Source: Tamarix chinensis
Lineage: Eukaryota; Streptophyta; Magnoliopsida; Caryophyllales; Tamaricaceae
Length of the DNA stretch: 64,000 nucleotides
Assembly (NCBI GenBank): GCA_030549775.1
Contig: CM060177.1
Location: 68,871,638-68,935,637, forward strand
Direction of reading: 5' to 3'
The first letter of the stretch is position 1; each line of letters opens with the position of its first letter. The notes under the pieces were generated by a model. The model saw nothing but the letters and a program-made list of their open reading frames with translations. It did not search any database and was not told the origin of the DNA. Positions 22,620 through 34,504 of this stretch are shown in pieces. The position numbers were made by a program, and so were the translations under genes.

Positions 22620-24290
22620 ATGTAGTTTGAGGATGCATGCACGAAAGAGGAAGAATATAGGGGGTGGAAGGTGGTAGATGAAGGGGGAGAAAAAAGGTTT
22701 CAATGGTGGCTAGTGGAGGGAAGTTGAGGTAGTGATTGGGTGCAGGAAGGGTGGCACGATGTAGGTGGTGGCTAGGGGTCGGAGAGTGCGGCCTAGGGCG
22801 GTGGAGACAGTGGTAAAAGGGCTGGAAAAGAGCTGGGAAGGAAGGGAAAAGAAGAAGAAGTAGTAGTAGAAGGAAGGAAGGAGAGAATAGAGAAGAACGG
22901 AGGGTACTATAGGGGGATTTTGGGTAAGGTGAGGTAGGGAGGTGGTAAGGGAGGTGTCAAGTGGTTCAAGGGGTAGCTTTGGTTGTGGCACAAGAGAGGA
23001 GATGGTGGGGCAAGGTGATGGTGCAGGATGGGGGTTGAGAAGGAGAAGAAAATAAAAAGAAAGGAGAAAAGTGGGCTATAAGGGCTACTAGTGGTTATTA
23101 GGTGGTGCAGGGAGAAAGTAGGGGATGGTAGGGAGTTGGTGTGGTGGTTGGTTGGGTAGTGGAGATGGTGATGAGAGGTAGTGAAGAAAAAATAGGGGAG
23201 GAGAAGAAGAAGGAAATAAAGGAGAAAAGAACCTCAATAAGGGGAGAAGGAGAGCTCAAGAGGAAAGAAAATAGGTATACATGGGAGTGGCAGGGTGGTG
23301 TGTAGGGTAAAAAATGGAAGGGAAAGGGATGGGAGAGAAAGGGAGAAGGTAGGGCTGAAATGATAGGTGTAAGGGGAAGAGTTGCAAATGGAGTAGGTGC
23401 AGGCATGGATTATCTCAACATGAAGAGGGAAGAAGAAGAAGAAGAAGAAGAAGAAGAAGAAGAAGAAGAAGAAGAAGAAGAAGAGAAGAAGAAGAAGAAG
23501 AAGAAGAAGAAGAAGAGAAGAAGAAGAAGAAGAAGAAGAAGAAGAAGAAGAAGAAGAAGAAGAAGAAGAAGAAGAAGAAGAAGAAGAAGAAGAAGAAGAA
23601 GAAGAAGAAGAAGAAGAAGAAGAAGAAGAAGAAGAAGAAGAAGAAGAAGAAGAAGAAGAAGAAGAAGAAGAAGAAGAAGAAGAAGAAGAAGAAGAAGAAG
23701 AAGAAGAAGAAGAAGAAGAAGAAGAAGAAGAAGAAGAAGAAGAAGAAGAAGAAGAAGAAGAAGAAGAAGAAGAAGAAGAAGAAGAAGAAGAAGAAGAAGA
23801 AGAAGAAGAAGAAGAAGAAGAAGAAGAAGAAGAAGAAGAAAGAAGAAGAAGAAGAAGAAGAAGAAGAAGAAGAAGAAGAAGAAGAAGAAGAAGAAGAAGA
23901 AGAAGAAGAAGAAGAAGAAAGAAGAAGAAGAAGAAGAAGAAGAAGAAGAAGAAGAAGAAGAAGAAGAAGAGATGGGAGATAGGTCAGTTAGGTGAGCAAG
24001 GGAAAAAGAAGAGGTAGGTCGACCCATGCGTGAGGGAGAAGGATAAAAGAAAAAAGAAGGGTTGGGCTGGCCCCACCAGGGGAGAAAGAAAGAAGAAGGA
24101 AGGAGGGGGTGTTGGACGGGTGAGGAGGGGGAAGAAGGTCAATGGCTCAGCGAGGGTGAAGGAGGGAGAGGGTTGGGTAGCCCAAGGAAGGAAAGAAAAT
24201 AAGGAAAAGGAAAAAGAAAGGAAAGGAAAAGAGAAAGAGAAAGGAAGATGGAAAAGGAAAAGGAGAAAAGAAAAATAAAATCATTTTAAG
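22620..24290 (+). repeat. Purine-rich block of family A LTR
   Basis: About 1.7 kb in which the plus strand is strongly A/G-rich (GGTGG, GGGAGG and GAAGG runs), including the (GAA)n tract. Homologous blocks lie at 42,480-43,510 and 51,290-52,560, and in reverse at 60,440-60,775. Open frames over it on either strand are composition artefacts. Confidence 0.75.
23429..23971 (+). repeat. (GAA)n microsatellite, ~543 bp
   Basis: An almost uninterrupted GAA/AAG triplet run with only a few single-base phase slips (near 23,484, 23,516, 23,840 and 23,920). It lies inside the purine-rich block of the family A LTR. The predicted poly-Glu/Lys/Arg and poly-Ser/Phe/Leu frames are artefacts. Confidence 0.97.
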
Positions 24291-25339
24291 AATTAGGGTT
24301 AGAAATTATTTTAATAAAGTAATTTTTTAAAATTTAAGGTATTAATTTAAGAGGATAACTTTAGTAAAATTATGGTTTGGAAAGTTGTTTAATTAAAATT
24401 GTATGATAGATTAATAAAATATTTATTTTAATTTATTAAATAATCATATTTATTTTTATAAATCAAAATTTCACAAAATAATTAAATTAATAATTTAAGA
24501 TTAAATTATTTTAAATAAGTATTCATCATTAAATTCTAGGTTTTACAATTTTAGGGTATTACAGCTTTCTCATCACCATGCTAATTATACTCTACCTATT
24601 GTTGCATGAATAATCTAAGTGTTTCACGATCCATGAGTAGATACTTTACATTTTATAAGGGTAAATACCCTATTGTGTTGATATGATTATAACTATGCAT
24701 GACTTAGAGGATTGGGTCATCTCTTGTATGATCCATATGATTAAACGTAAATGTCATGATAGGAAAGTTGCATGTATATTTTGGTAGGTTGTGCCATGAG
24801 TATGTTGAATGGATCTTACCTACACTTGGAACTACATGATGATGGTAGATTGGTTTACTCAGTATGTTACATACTGATGGGTTTATTGTTGCAATCTCCT
24901 ACTCAATCCCATGAGCAAGATTTTGATTGCAGATATACCGAAGGATGATCATTAAGTGGTCCATCCTCTCAGAATCATAAGTTTTCAAGTGTAGGTTTTT
25001 CCTAGAGAATTTTTTATAGTCCTTGAGTGACCATGGCATACTCTCAATGAGTTTAATTTGCTTTAGTTAAGAAAATTTATCTTCTTTGTATATATCTTGT
25101 ACGATTTTACGCATATGTGGCCCTGGGTTCTAAGCAAGGGTTTCCTTATCTTGAAAACCCCAGTTTTCCTTGTCTTTTGATTGTTGCCCATATTATGTTA
25201 GATAAGTCAATAGCAACCCATTTTTCATAAGTTGGTTTTGTTTTTTCACTTCGTAATATCTTCAAATGAAATTTTTCGATAGTGAAAAATGGGGGTGTTA
25301 CACTTGGGGTAGCTAACTAGGAGTTAGTAGGTAAATTGC

Positions 25340-25990
25340 CTCAAGGTTTCATCTTTATACTCAATATCTATTTTCTTATCTAGACATATTCTAATGGATC
25401 ATCACTTGTTAATTCAAAAACTTGTCTAAACAAAGTGTTAATTTCATCCACCATAGAAATACATTCACAATCAACAAGATATCTAATGGGGTCACAAATA
25501 TTAAAACAAATTGTTTCCCCATCAAATCACAAAGTAATAACCCCATCATACACATCAATTTTAGTTCTAAAGGTTTTAAAAAAATGGTCTTTCTATCAAA
25601 ATAAGAGAAGGGTTAGGGGATCCATCATCCTATATATCTAACACATGAAAATCAAAAAAGAAAACAATTTCACTTATTTTCACTAATACATTTTCAATTA
25701 CCCCTTTAAGGTATGCATTCAATCTATCAACTAATTAGATTACATCATGAGTTTCTTTTAAAGGGCCTAGAGTCAAAGCATTAAATATAAATAAATGTGT
25801 GATGTTTATAAAAGCTCTTAAATCTAGCATGCATTTATCATAACTCGTGTTTCTAATTTTATAAGAAATGGTGAAAATACTAGAGTCCTTATATTTAGGT
25901 AAGAGCTTTCTTTGTAACACAATAGATACATTATTTCCCATACTAATTTTTTCGACACCTTCTAGTTTTCTCTTATTAGTGCATAAATAT
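25340..25990 (-). pseudogene. Athila/Tat-like retrotransposon protease fragment
   Basis: Reading right to left, one finds CTNKRKL (near 25,975), VLQRKLLPKYKD, FTISYKIRNTSYDKCMLDLR and then LKGVIENVLVKI...FFDFHVLDI, the order seen in the Athila/Tat-type aspartic protease region. The usual active-site DLGA reads DLRA here, and stops occur after about 25,730. Only this fragment is recognisable. It abuts the target site of the family B LTR at 25,303. Confidence 0.6.
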
Positions 25991-26985
25991 TTTTAACATT
26001 TTTACATTCATTATCACTTGCTTAATAGCCTCAATTAGAGGACATATATAGCATAGGGATATCAACCTATCATTAAATAATAAACCATGTAGTATATTTG
26101 ATGTTAACTTGTAGAAGTTTGTAACCACATAGTATATTTGATGCTAACCTACATAAGTTTGTACATGTCAACTTCCTAGTACCCCCTTATATAAATAAAA
26201 CCAAGGTATGCTTATGATTTTTTCTCTAACCAATTAATAACCTAGGATAAGATATCTATATTTAATTAATAGCAGCATTAACCACTAAGGAGTAGCCAAC
26301 TAGAACCATAATTATGGTGAGCTCAAATTATGCAGCAAGAATAAATAAATATCTTTGTATAGAAATTAACCAACATATTGGTTACTTACAGATATAACAT
26401 TAACAATTACATATTAGTTATACTATCATAACATCTAATTAGCACTCAAATTAACCAAGTGATCAAGCAAGAAAATAAAATATTGGGTCATTGATCATCA
26501 AAATCAGTTTATTAATCTAACTAAAAATATACTCAGTAATTTAGTTTAATGCATATCTCACAAGTATTTATTTTGCTGCTTTCACATATCCTCCTACCCT
26601 ATACCAATCCAGCCCAGCAAATCAATAAAATAAGAAAACATAAGATCTGAGCACATACAAATCATAATTTCAATCAGAATAGATGGAAAAATCAAAAATA
26701 TTGAATTATACTACATAGAATCACAAAACTGATTTGAATAAAAAAAATGATGATTAAATGAAAAGAAATTCAAAGTGAAAAATAATTGAACAAAACAAAA
26801 GAGATAAAGAACTTGGGTGATTGGAACAATGCAAACACCAAGCAATCTTCAATCCTTTAATGACAACTCAACAAACAAACTAATAAATTGAATCTGACAT
26901 AAGAGCCTAATAGCTTAAAAATAATGAAAATGAAATCAAAAGTCTTATGGTAGTTTCATGATTATCCTACTCAACGTAAGATATG
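25991..26985. other. AT-rich flank, no gene; 40-bp tandem duplication at 26,084-26,163
   Basis: No coding sequence is seen. Two adjacent 40-bp copies of 'accatgtagtatatttgatg...' start near 26,084 and 26,124 with a handful of mismatches. The rest may be non-coding retroelement sequence, but I cannot show it. Confidence 0.45.
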
Positions 26986-27856
26986 TGATGTGTATCTCAA
27001 TAATTTGTATTTAAATAATTCTATTAATTTTTGTAAATTATATTGCATATATAATTACTTTTCTTATTAGGTGGTTAATTAGGAAATTAAATCAGATTAT
27101 GGGAGATGGATCATGATGAGCTCTTATGTATAGATGTTGTTGGTTGTTGTTGCTGACAGGAAATTGATGTATTAAATTGTTGATTATCCCATATGATGCA
27201 TTCGCCGGCATAACTTGGCTAGTGGAAATTAATTTGGCTGCATAATCCACCACCTAACCCATATTTGCTGGGTTAGAAGGATTATGGATTATGCAACCCT
27301 TGATAACCATAATTAGCTAACAAAAATTAGCTGATGGGAATTAAATTTTAAATTCATTATTTGGATTAATGTAAACTTATATTTTTGTAGTTGGGATGAT
27401 TTATTGTTACAGCACCAATGACTTGTTTGTTTATATTAGCTAGTTGAGTTATTGGGCTGATATGTTGTGTTTTTTAATTGAGCCCATCGTTCCTATAAGG
27501 ACCTGTATTGTGTGTATTGTATACTCCCATATATAAGGTGTATACAGGACGGTTTGTACAACACTTTTTTGGCTGAATATAATTCGATCGTATTTTCTCT
27601 AGAATCTTCTCTCTCTCTAGACTCTTCTCTCTCTCTCGTGCGACTGACTCATTCGCTCGATCTTCTTCTTCCTTGATTTTCTTCTCGAATTTATTTCTAC
27701 TAATCTAACTTCAGTAGCCGTTGATTATAACTATGCTCTTAGTTTTACTAATCTTCCTTTGGATTAAACTCCTTAGGCTGATTCTCGCGTGTAGTCGAAC
27801 CCCGCGCTCGATTCATGATATGGCGAAACTTCTTGAAACCTATCCAGGCTTCATCA
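26986..27856 (+). repeat. Left complete LTR (871 bp)
   Basis: Starts TGATGTGTATCTCAATAATT and ends ...CAGGCTTCATCA. It is nearly collinear with the right LTR at 38,869-39,738 (870 bp). It is bracketed by ATATG on both sides, as a solo LTR would be. Confidence 0.9.
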
Positions 27857-28071
27857 ATATGTCATATATATATATATAAATGTTATGAGAAATATATCCA
27901 AAAATTCCAAAAAAAAATATAGTCCATATTAGTATATAATTTTTCCCCAAAGATATGCATATAAGAAGAGTTAATGAAGCATGTGGGAGGAAAAATGAAG
28001 AATTACAGCCCGTAGAATATAGGGCATCCATATATCTTGCTCCTTCATTACCTTGTCTTCAGTTTCTATAC
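27857..28071 (+). repeat. Duplicated right flank, copy 1
   Basis: About 215 bp beginning 'atatgtcatatatata' and ending 'cttcagtttctatac', collinear with 39,739-39,950. Copy 2 continues 'atgaattctc', whereas this copy joins LTR sequence ('aattcgattg'). The join falls in short shared sequence (tatac / atacaattc). Confidence 0.88.
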
Positions 28072-28345
28072 AATTCGATTGTATTTTCTCTAGAATCTTC
28101 TCTCTCTCTCGACTCTTCTCTCTCTCTCACGACTAACTCATTTGCTCAATCTTATTCTTTCTTGATCTTCTTCTTGAATTTATTTCTTCTAATCCAACTT
28201 CATTACCCATTGATTATAATTGTGCTCTGAGTTTTACTAATCTTCCTTTGGGTTAAACTCCTTAGGTTGATTTTTGCGTGTAGTCGAACCCCGCGCTCGA
28301 TTCACGATTTGACAAAACTTCTTGAAACCTATCCAGGCTTCATCA
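28072..28345 (+). repeat. Partial LTR adjoining the primer site
   Basis: This matches only the last ~275 bases of the 870-bp LTR, from 'aattcgattgtattttctct' to CTTCATCA. It is followed by the primer site, so it is the surviving U5 side of the original 5' LTR. Confidence 0.88.
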
Positions 28346-28347
28346 TT

Positions 28348-28360
28348 TGGTATCATAGCC
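28348..28360 (+). other. Primer-binding site, initiator Met tRNA type
   Basis: TGGTATCATAGCC starts two bases after the LTR end CATCA. It fixes the plus orientation of the outer element. Confidence 0.88.
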
Positions 28361-29093
28361 TCGAATCATCGAGTGCTTGTGGTTTATTTCGTTTATTGTG
28401 AATTTTATTGTTTTTTTCTTAATTCTTGAGTTCGCTAACCCTCAATTCTGTAAGTGGTATTTCTAGGGTTTGCGACAGACAAGAATCAAACGATTCTTGG
28501 TGCGATTAAATCATCAGAAAAGAAGTTACACTAATGAGACGATAGTGCTTGGAAACCCTAAGTAACTATTAGTACGAACTTCTCAATTAGGGTTTGGTCG
28601 GGATTCTTGAATCCTAACAGTAATCGATATGTACTTCACAATCGGTAAACTCGATCCTTTTTCTCTTTCTAATTCCTACAATTATTGGGCTTAAGACTTG
28701 ATATTCTTGTTACGAGTTAATGCTCCACTAACTCTTTAAAGAGTGCACAAGTATTACCTCATTACTGGCAAACCTTTGGTTCTAGAAAGGAGTAGGGACT
28801 CCAAGAAGAGGGGTCCTAACTCATTTTTCTACTTAACCGCCAACATTTGTTGGCGCGGTAATTTTGTTCCTTTCTTGAAAATTTTGTTACTGTGTGTTGG
28901 TCAACGACTGTTTGATAGTACTGTGCTATTTTAGTAGATCCTTTTTAATTATGTAATTGCACTGTGATCACTTTATTATAAGTGTGTTCAATTTTACTGT
29001 TCTCGGTTGAATTGTTAGTTTAAAGTGTGATGTTCTCTGTAAATTGTTTGACTGTCTTTGTTGTTTATAAAGTGAATAAAGATAGGATTCATT

Positions 29094-30911
29094 ATGTCTA
29101 ATAATGGCCAGTCTGTGAACCAATCTATGTCAGTATCTAGTAATGATCTATTAGAAACACTTAGTACATTTCAAGAACAAATGACTGCCCAATTGGTCGT
29201 ATTGTCTGCTAACCTAGAGCAAAGAATAGGAGAACAAGAAATTAGGATTAATGATTTGCAGAATAATAGACTAAATGATCAACGTGCTGGGGTATTAGGT
29301 AGAGCTCCCATAGACCCTAGAAATAGGATTCCTCCTTTAAATAACTTAGAGGAACTAGAAGATCAAATATCCAATAATAGTGATGGGAAACCAAAACAGG
29401 TTAATAGGCAGGAAAGAGAGTTAGATCAAATTGATAGAAACAAAGGTAACCTTAAATTTAATATACATGGATTCAATGGGAGGAATGATCCTGATTATTA
29501 CTTTGAGTGGGAAAGGAAGATAGAACTAGTGTTTGAGTGCCACAACTATTCTGATGAAAATAAAATTAAGGTAGTTGTAGTAGAATTTACCGACTATGCG
29601 TCTTCTTGGTATTATAACCTTGTTCTAGCTAGGCGTAGGAGTGGAGAACCACCTATACAGACTTAAGATGAATTTAAGACTTTAATGCAAAAGAGTTTTG
29701 TTCCAAATTATTATTATAGGGAATTACATAAAAAGCTGCAAACCTTAAATCAGGGTAATAGGTCTATAGATGAGTAATTTAAGAAATTAGAGATGTTAGT
29801 GATCAAAAAGGGAATTGTTGAGGATGAGGATGCCACAATGGCTAGATTCTTGAGTGGGTTGAACTCTGAGATAGCTGATAAGGTACAATTACATCCATAT
29901 GGAACTTTGAATGAGATGGTTAATATAGCAACAAAGATAGAAAGTCAAATAAGGAGAACTAGGCGGTATAAACCCCCTAGAATTGGGATTAGAAATACTC
30001 TAAAGAGAAATTGTGGGGGAAATAGTTTTGGAAATTAGAAGAACAATGGGAAGTTTTATTCTAGAGGTAAAGGTAATGAGGCTAAGGTAGGAAATAGATT
30101 TGATAAAGAAAAAACTATAGCAGCAAACCCTACTAGTGTCCCTAACAGAACTAGAGACATAAAGTGTTTTAAGTGTGGGGGACTAGGTCACATAGCTTTT
30201 GAATATCCTAATAAGAGGAATATATTGATTAGAGAGTCTAGAGATATAGAGTCTGAATCTGAGGAAGAAGAATTAGAGGTTAACATGACTAGGGATGACA
30301 ATAGTGATTCAGAAGAAGAGATAGAAGTTCTAATTAGTAGAGATCTTTTTGTTGTACATAGGGCATTAAATAGTAATAAGTTACCTGATCCAAATGCAAT
30401 ACAGAGAGAAAACATCTTTCATACTAGATACTTAATTAATGACAAGTGTCTTAATATGTCAATCGATAGTGGAAGTTGTATAAATGCTACTAGTGTTTTA
30501 TTAGTGTCTAAGTTAGGTTTACCAACCACTAAACATCCAAAACCCTATAGGCTTCAATGGTTAAATGAATTAGGAGATTTTAAGGTTAGTCAACAGGTTT
30601 TAGTAAACTTAAAATTAGGTAAGTATGAAGATTCTATTTTGTGTGATATTGTCCCAATACATGCTGCTCATTTATTATTAGGAAGGTTATGCCAATATGA
30701 TAGAAGAGTAACACATGATGGGTATAAGAATAGATATACTGTACATAAGGATGATAAGAAAATTATTTTAGCACCCATGACTCCAAAAGAAATCTTTGAT
30801 GATCAAAGTAAAATAAAATCTGATTATGAGGAGTTAACTAAACAAAGTATAGAGGTTAGAACTGGTTCAAAGGAGGTTAAGAAATCATCTGGGTTTTTGC
30901 TAAAAAAGTGA
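29094..30911 (+). pseudogene. gag and protease of the outer chromovirus
   Basis: One reading frame from ATG 29,094 to TGA at 30,909-30,911, interrupted by stops at 29,664, about 29,775 and about 30,036. The Gag core has FNGRNDPDYYFEWERKIELVF and, later, QTLNQGNRSIDE and ATMARFLSGLN. A zinc knuckle CFKCGGLGHIAFEYPNK lies near 30,170-30,215, with the last Cys replaced by Tyr (expected CxxCxxxxHxxxxC). The protease has the active-site MSIDSGSC near 30,460 and LLGRLCQYDRRVTHDG near 30,680. In the family, gag forms the particle and the protease cleaves Gag-Pol. Confidence 0.85.
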
Positions 30912-30951
30912 TGTTGAAAAGGCTAATTGGAAGCAATAAAATGTATATCTG

Positions 30952-33111
30952 ATGGTCTATAAAGAGTGTTATGAGTGTCATACAAAGTTAAGTGAGGATG
31001 TACCTGATAATGTTAGAGAATTATTAGAGGAATATAGTGAGTTATTCCCTAAAGAGATTCCCCATGGACTTCCTCCATTAAGGGGCATAGAACACCAAAT
31101 AGATTTTATACCAAGAGCTGTTATTCCAAATAGACCTACTTATAGAGCTAATCCAAAGGAAGTTAAGGAGTTAAAGAGACAGGTTTCTAAATTGTTAAGG
31201 AAGGAGTATATTAAGGAGTCAATGAGCCCCTGTGTTGTCCCAGTACTTTTAGTTCCAAAGAAAGATGGAAGTTGGAGGATGTATATAGATAGTATAGCAG
31301 TAAACAAGATAACCATTAAGTATAGGTATCCTATGCCTAGGTAAGATGAAATGTTAGATCTTCTCCATGGTGCTGTAATTTTTTCAAAAATAGATTTAAA
31401 GAGTGGATATCATCAAATTAGGATGAAACCAAGAGATGAGTGGAAAACAGCTTTTAAAACAAATTTTGGGTTATATGAGTGGTTAGTTATGCCATTTGGA
31501 TTATCCAATGCTCCAAGTACTTTCATGAGACTTATGAACCATGTGCTTAGAAACTTTATTGGAAAGTTCGTAGTTGTTTATCTTGATGATATACTTATAC
31601 AGTAAATCTCTAGAAGAGAACTTGAGACATTTGTGAGTCATTCTAGATGTGTTTAAGAAAGAACATGTGTATGATAATTTAGCTAAATCTAGGTTTTGTT
31701 TAGAGAGTGTGGTATTCCGAGGATTTTTTTTGGTAAGGATGGCATATTTGTTGATAAGGAAAAGATTAAAGCCATATAAGAGTGGCCTACACCTAATACA
31801 GTGACTGAAGTTAGAAGTTTCCATGGTTTGTGTTCTTTTTATCATAGATTTGTAAAGAACTTTAGTACAATAGCTGCGCCCATAACTACAATAATAAAAA
31901 AGAAAAATGGTTTTAAATGGGGTTTAGAGAAATAGAAATCTTTTGAAACTCTTAGAACCAAGTTAACACAAGCACCTGTATTAGTCCTTCCTGACTTTGA
32001 TAAAATGTTTGAATTAGATTGTGATGCTTTAGGTTTGAGAATTGGGGATTTTCTTTCTCAAGAAGGTAGACCTATAGCTTATTTTAGTGAAAAACTAAAT
32101 GGTAGTACTTTAAATTACTCTACTTATGAAAAAGAATTATTTGCTTTAATAGGATCCTTAGAGGTATGGCAACATTATTTATGGCATAGAGAGTTTGTTA
32201 TAAATACTAATCAAGAAGCTATAAAGTATCTAAAAAGACAATCAAAATTAAAAAGAATATAGGGTAGGTGGATTGAATTTATTGAAAGTTTTCCCTATAT
32301 AATTAAATATAAAAAAGGAGTTGTCAATATAGTGGCAGATGCCTTATCTAGGAGACATGCCTTGTTAAACACAGTAGATGCTACTTTGTTGGGATTTTCT
32401 TGTGTTAAAATTTTATATTTGGAGGATCATGATTTTAAGGAAATATATAAAAATTGTGAAACTACTGCACAAGGAAAATATTATATGTATGAGGGTTACT
32501 TATTTAGAGAAAATAGATTGTGCATACCTGATAGGTCATATAGAGGATTGTTAATTCAAGAAGCACATAATGGTGGATTAATGGCACATTTAGGATCATT
32601 TTTACTGGCCTCATATGAAGAAAGATGTGTTAAAATATTGTTTTAATTGTGTAGCTTGTAGACAGGCTAAGTCCACATCAAAACCTTATAGATTGTATAC
32701 TCCATTACTTGTTCCTACTCAGCCTTGGATTGATGTTTCTTTAGATTTTGTTTTGGGATTGCCTAGAACTAATAGGGCTAAAGATTCAATAATGGTTTTA
32801 TTAGATAGATTTAGTAAGATGGCACATTTTGTACCTTACAATAAAACTAATAATGTTGTAACTATAGCTGATTTATTCTTTTCTTATATAGTTAAATTGC
32901 ATGGAATACCTAAAACAATAGTATCTCATAGGGATGTTAAATTTCTAAGTCATTTTTGGAAGGTTTCATGGGGTAAAATGGGAACTAAACTTTTATTTTC
33001 AACTACCTATCACCCCCAAACTGATGGACAAACAGAGGTAGTGAATAGAACCTTAGGTAATATGTTGAGGGATGTACTTGGAAAGAATCTTAGGCAATGG
33101 GAAACTATACT
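30952..33111 (+). pseudogene. RT, RNase H and integrase N-terminal part of the outer chromovirus
   Basis: RT begins near 31,000, with [41 protein letters not shown] and the catalytic VVYLDDIL near 31,580. A stop at 31,345 and frameshifts near 31,605 and 32,615 break it. RNase H starts near 32,005 ([11 protein letters not shown]...[15 protein letters not shown]), where the usual 'DAS' is [11 protein letters not shown] lies at 32,335. Integrase has the CVACRQAKS zinc-binding pair, [19 protein letters not shown] and [14 protein letters not shown]. The coding sequence stops at 33,111, where the nested element begins, and resumes at 38,363-38,368. Confidence 0.88.
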
Positions 33112-33986
33112 TGATGTGGTTTTTATCAAAGTAACGGAATGTTGGATCGAAATTTGTAGTAGAAGCTGTCACCCACAATCTAATGCAAAAAGAATGAAGT
33201 GATTTGGTGGATTATGGACGAAGAAATTGATGTTACAAGATGAAGGTGTTCAGCAGATTTGAAGGTGTTCAAATGTGTCGTGTGAAGATAGATTTGAGGA
33301 AGGATTAATCCCGAATTTTCCTTGCTCAATACAGACCCAAAAGGGAGGATTAGACTTTAGCTCTCTTTCTCAAAGTTTTATCACAATTCTTATTATTCAT
33401 TCTATTCAATTCTCTCTACAAATGTTGTGCACAAAAGGTATATATAGGAAAGAATAAGCTTGGTGGTGAGCTTCCTTAACCAGCCAAGTTTACCCACCTA
33501 ATCCAGCCCATTAATCATGGTTGAATTAAGCTCATATTAACCTTAATCCATAGAATAATATCATTGGTTAAATGATACTAAGGATTAATATTACAAAGCT
33601 ATACAATAGACTAAGATACATACATGAAATTATATCCATACCCTAACTTACATAAAATATACTTAGGGTTAGGGTTTACAACAAGTTTATAAAAATAATG
33701 AATATCATCACTCTATCTCTTGTTGTAATGTATCATCCCATGTATGTCATAGTCTTGCATGCCTTGGAATACTTGTACACATCAATGTGTATGAACATCA
33801 TCTTCTTGCAAATATGTAACATACCTAAAAGAATAATTTGAATGGTTTTTAATGTCAAACATATTAGAATTATCAAGAATATTTAACATGATAGGCTCCA
33901 ATATTATAAAAGCTAAATCATCTTCCTTACCTTGAGGATTAAAATGAATAGGACAATCATTATGTTCAATGGATGCTCCTGCATCA
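33112..33986 (-). repeat. 3' LTR of nested CRM-like element (875 bp)
   Basis: TGATGTGG...GCATCA on the plus strand. On the minus strand a polypurine run CTTGGGGAG lies just before it (33,987-34,003). The pol frame continues into it for about 200 bases. Confidence 0.93.
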
Positions 33987-34426
33987 TACTCCCCAAGTTG
34001 AGAAGAACTTGCCCTCAAATTTTCATCAGAATAATAAGGAGACAAATCACCAACATTAAAATTTCTTGAAATTCCACCATAAGAATCTGGAAGTTCAAGT
34101 TCATAAGCATTATCTCCAAACTTCCTAAGTATTTTAAATGGACCATCGGCTCTTGGCATTAGCTTGTTTTTACATAAATTAGGAAATCTCTCTTTACGAA
34201 AATGTAACCAAACTAAGTCACCAGGAGAAAACACATAAGAGTTTCTATGCTTATTCGCTTGATCTTTATACTTGGCATTAGATTTTTCAATATGATTTTT
34301 GATTTTCTCATGAAGTTTTTGAAAAAATTTGATTCTCTCTTTAGCCTCATAGTTTTTCAATACACCTTTTTCCAATGGAATCATGTTAATAGGCATGTTA
34401 GGATTCACACCATACACACTAAGCAT
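33782..34426 (-). pseudogene. Integrase C-terminal region and LTR-encoded tail
   Basis: 214 residues with an open frame: VYGVNPNMPINMIPL, a basic region, PGDLVWLHFRKERFP, DGPFKILRKFGDNAYELELP and FNVGDLSPYY. This is the integrase C-terminal (GPY/F-type) region of chromoviruses. It then runs on past the LTR boundary (33,986) as an acidic/hydrophobic tail ending YVTYLQEDDVHTH. The integrase zinc finger and catalytic core are missing upstream. The tail is also encoded at 14,528-14,782 in the older LTR. In CRM elements pol is known to extend into the 3' LTR with a targeting (CR) motif. Whether this tail is such a motif is inference. Confidence 0.75.
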
Positions 34427-34504
34427 GTTTCATAAAGTTTTCCAAAAATAAGTCATAAACTTGACATAAGCAGTATTTGGATAAATTATACAAAATCTCA
34501 TATT

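Larger units (their letters stand above)
19203..24563 (+). mobile_element. Family A solo LTR nested in family B LTR
   Basis: Starts TATAATACCCCCAAAATTCA (TG decayed to TA) and ends '...caattttagggtattaca'. It follows the same internal order as the copy at 47,956: second 'aaatttcaagg...atgttaccac' block, 'cttagtacc', the 'ggacactacc' segment, the near-palindrome array, the AATTACC array, the purine-rich block, and the AT-rich tail. The flanking five bases are ACATT and GCTTT (3 of 5 match), so the duplication is weak. Family B sequence resumes directly after it, which supports the boundaries. No internal retroviral genes are present. Length is about 5.4 kb, partly from a long (GAA)n tract. Confidence 0.7.
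15597..25302 (+). mobile_element. Family B solo LTR, split by a family A LTR
   Basis: Starts TGTAATACCTCACCTTTTAG and ends '...aaaaatgggggtgttaca'. The flanking five bases are CTAGG (15,592-15,596) and CTTGG (25,303-25,307), 4 of 5 matching, as expected for an old LTR insertion. Without the nested element it is about 4.3 kb. There is no primer site, polypurine tract or pol sequence inside, so I read it as a solo LTR, of Del/Tekay-like size. That clade assignment is inference only. Open frames inside (such as 15,971-16,282) recur as decayed shadows in the other copies and are not convincing genes. Confidence 0.7.

Noticed and set aside
23360..24027. Long poly-Arg/Glu/Lys and poly-Leu/Phe/Ser open frames
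   Set aside because: Pure translation of the (GAA)n tract on both strands; no stops are expected in such a repeat.
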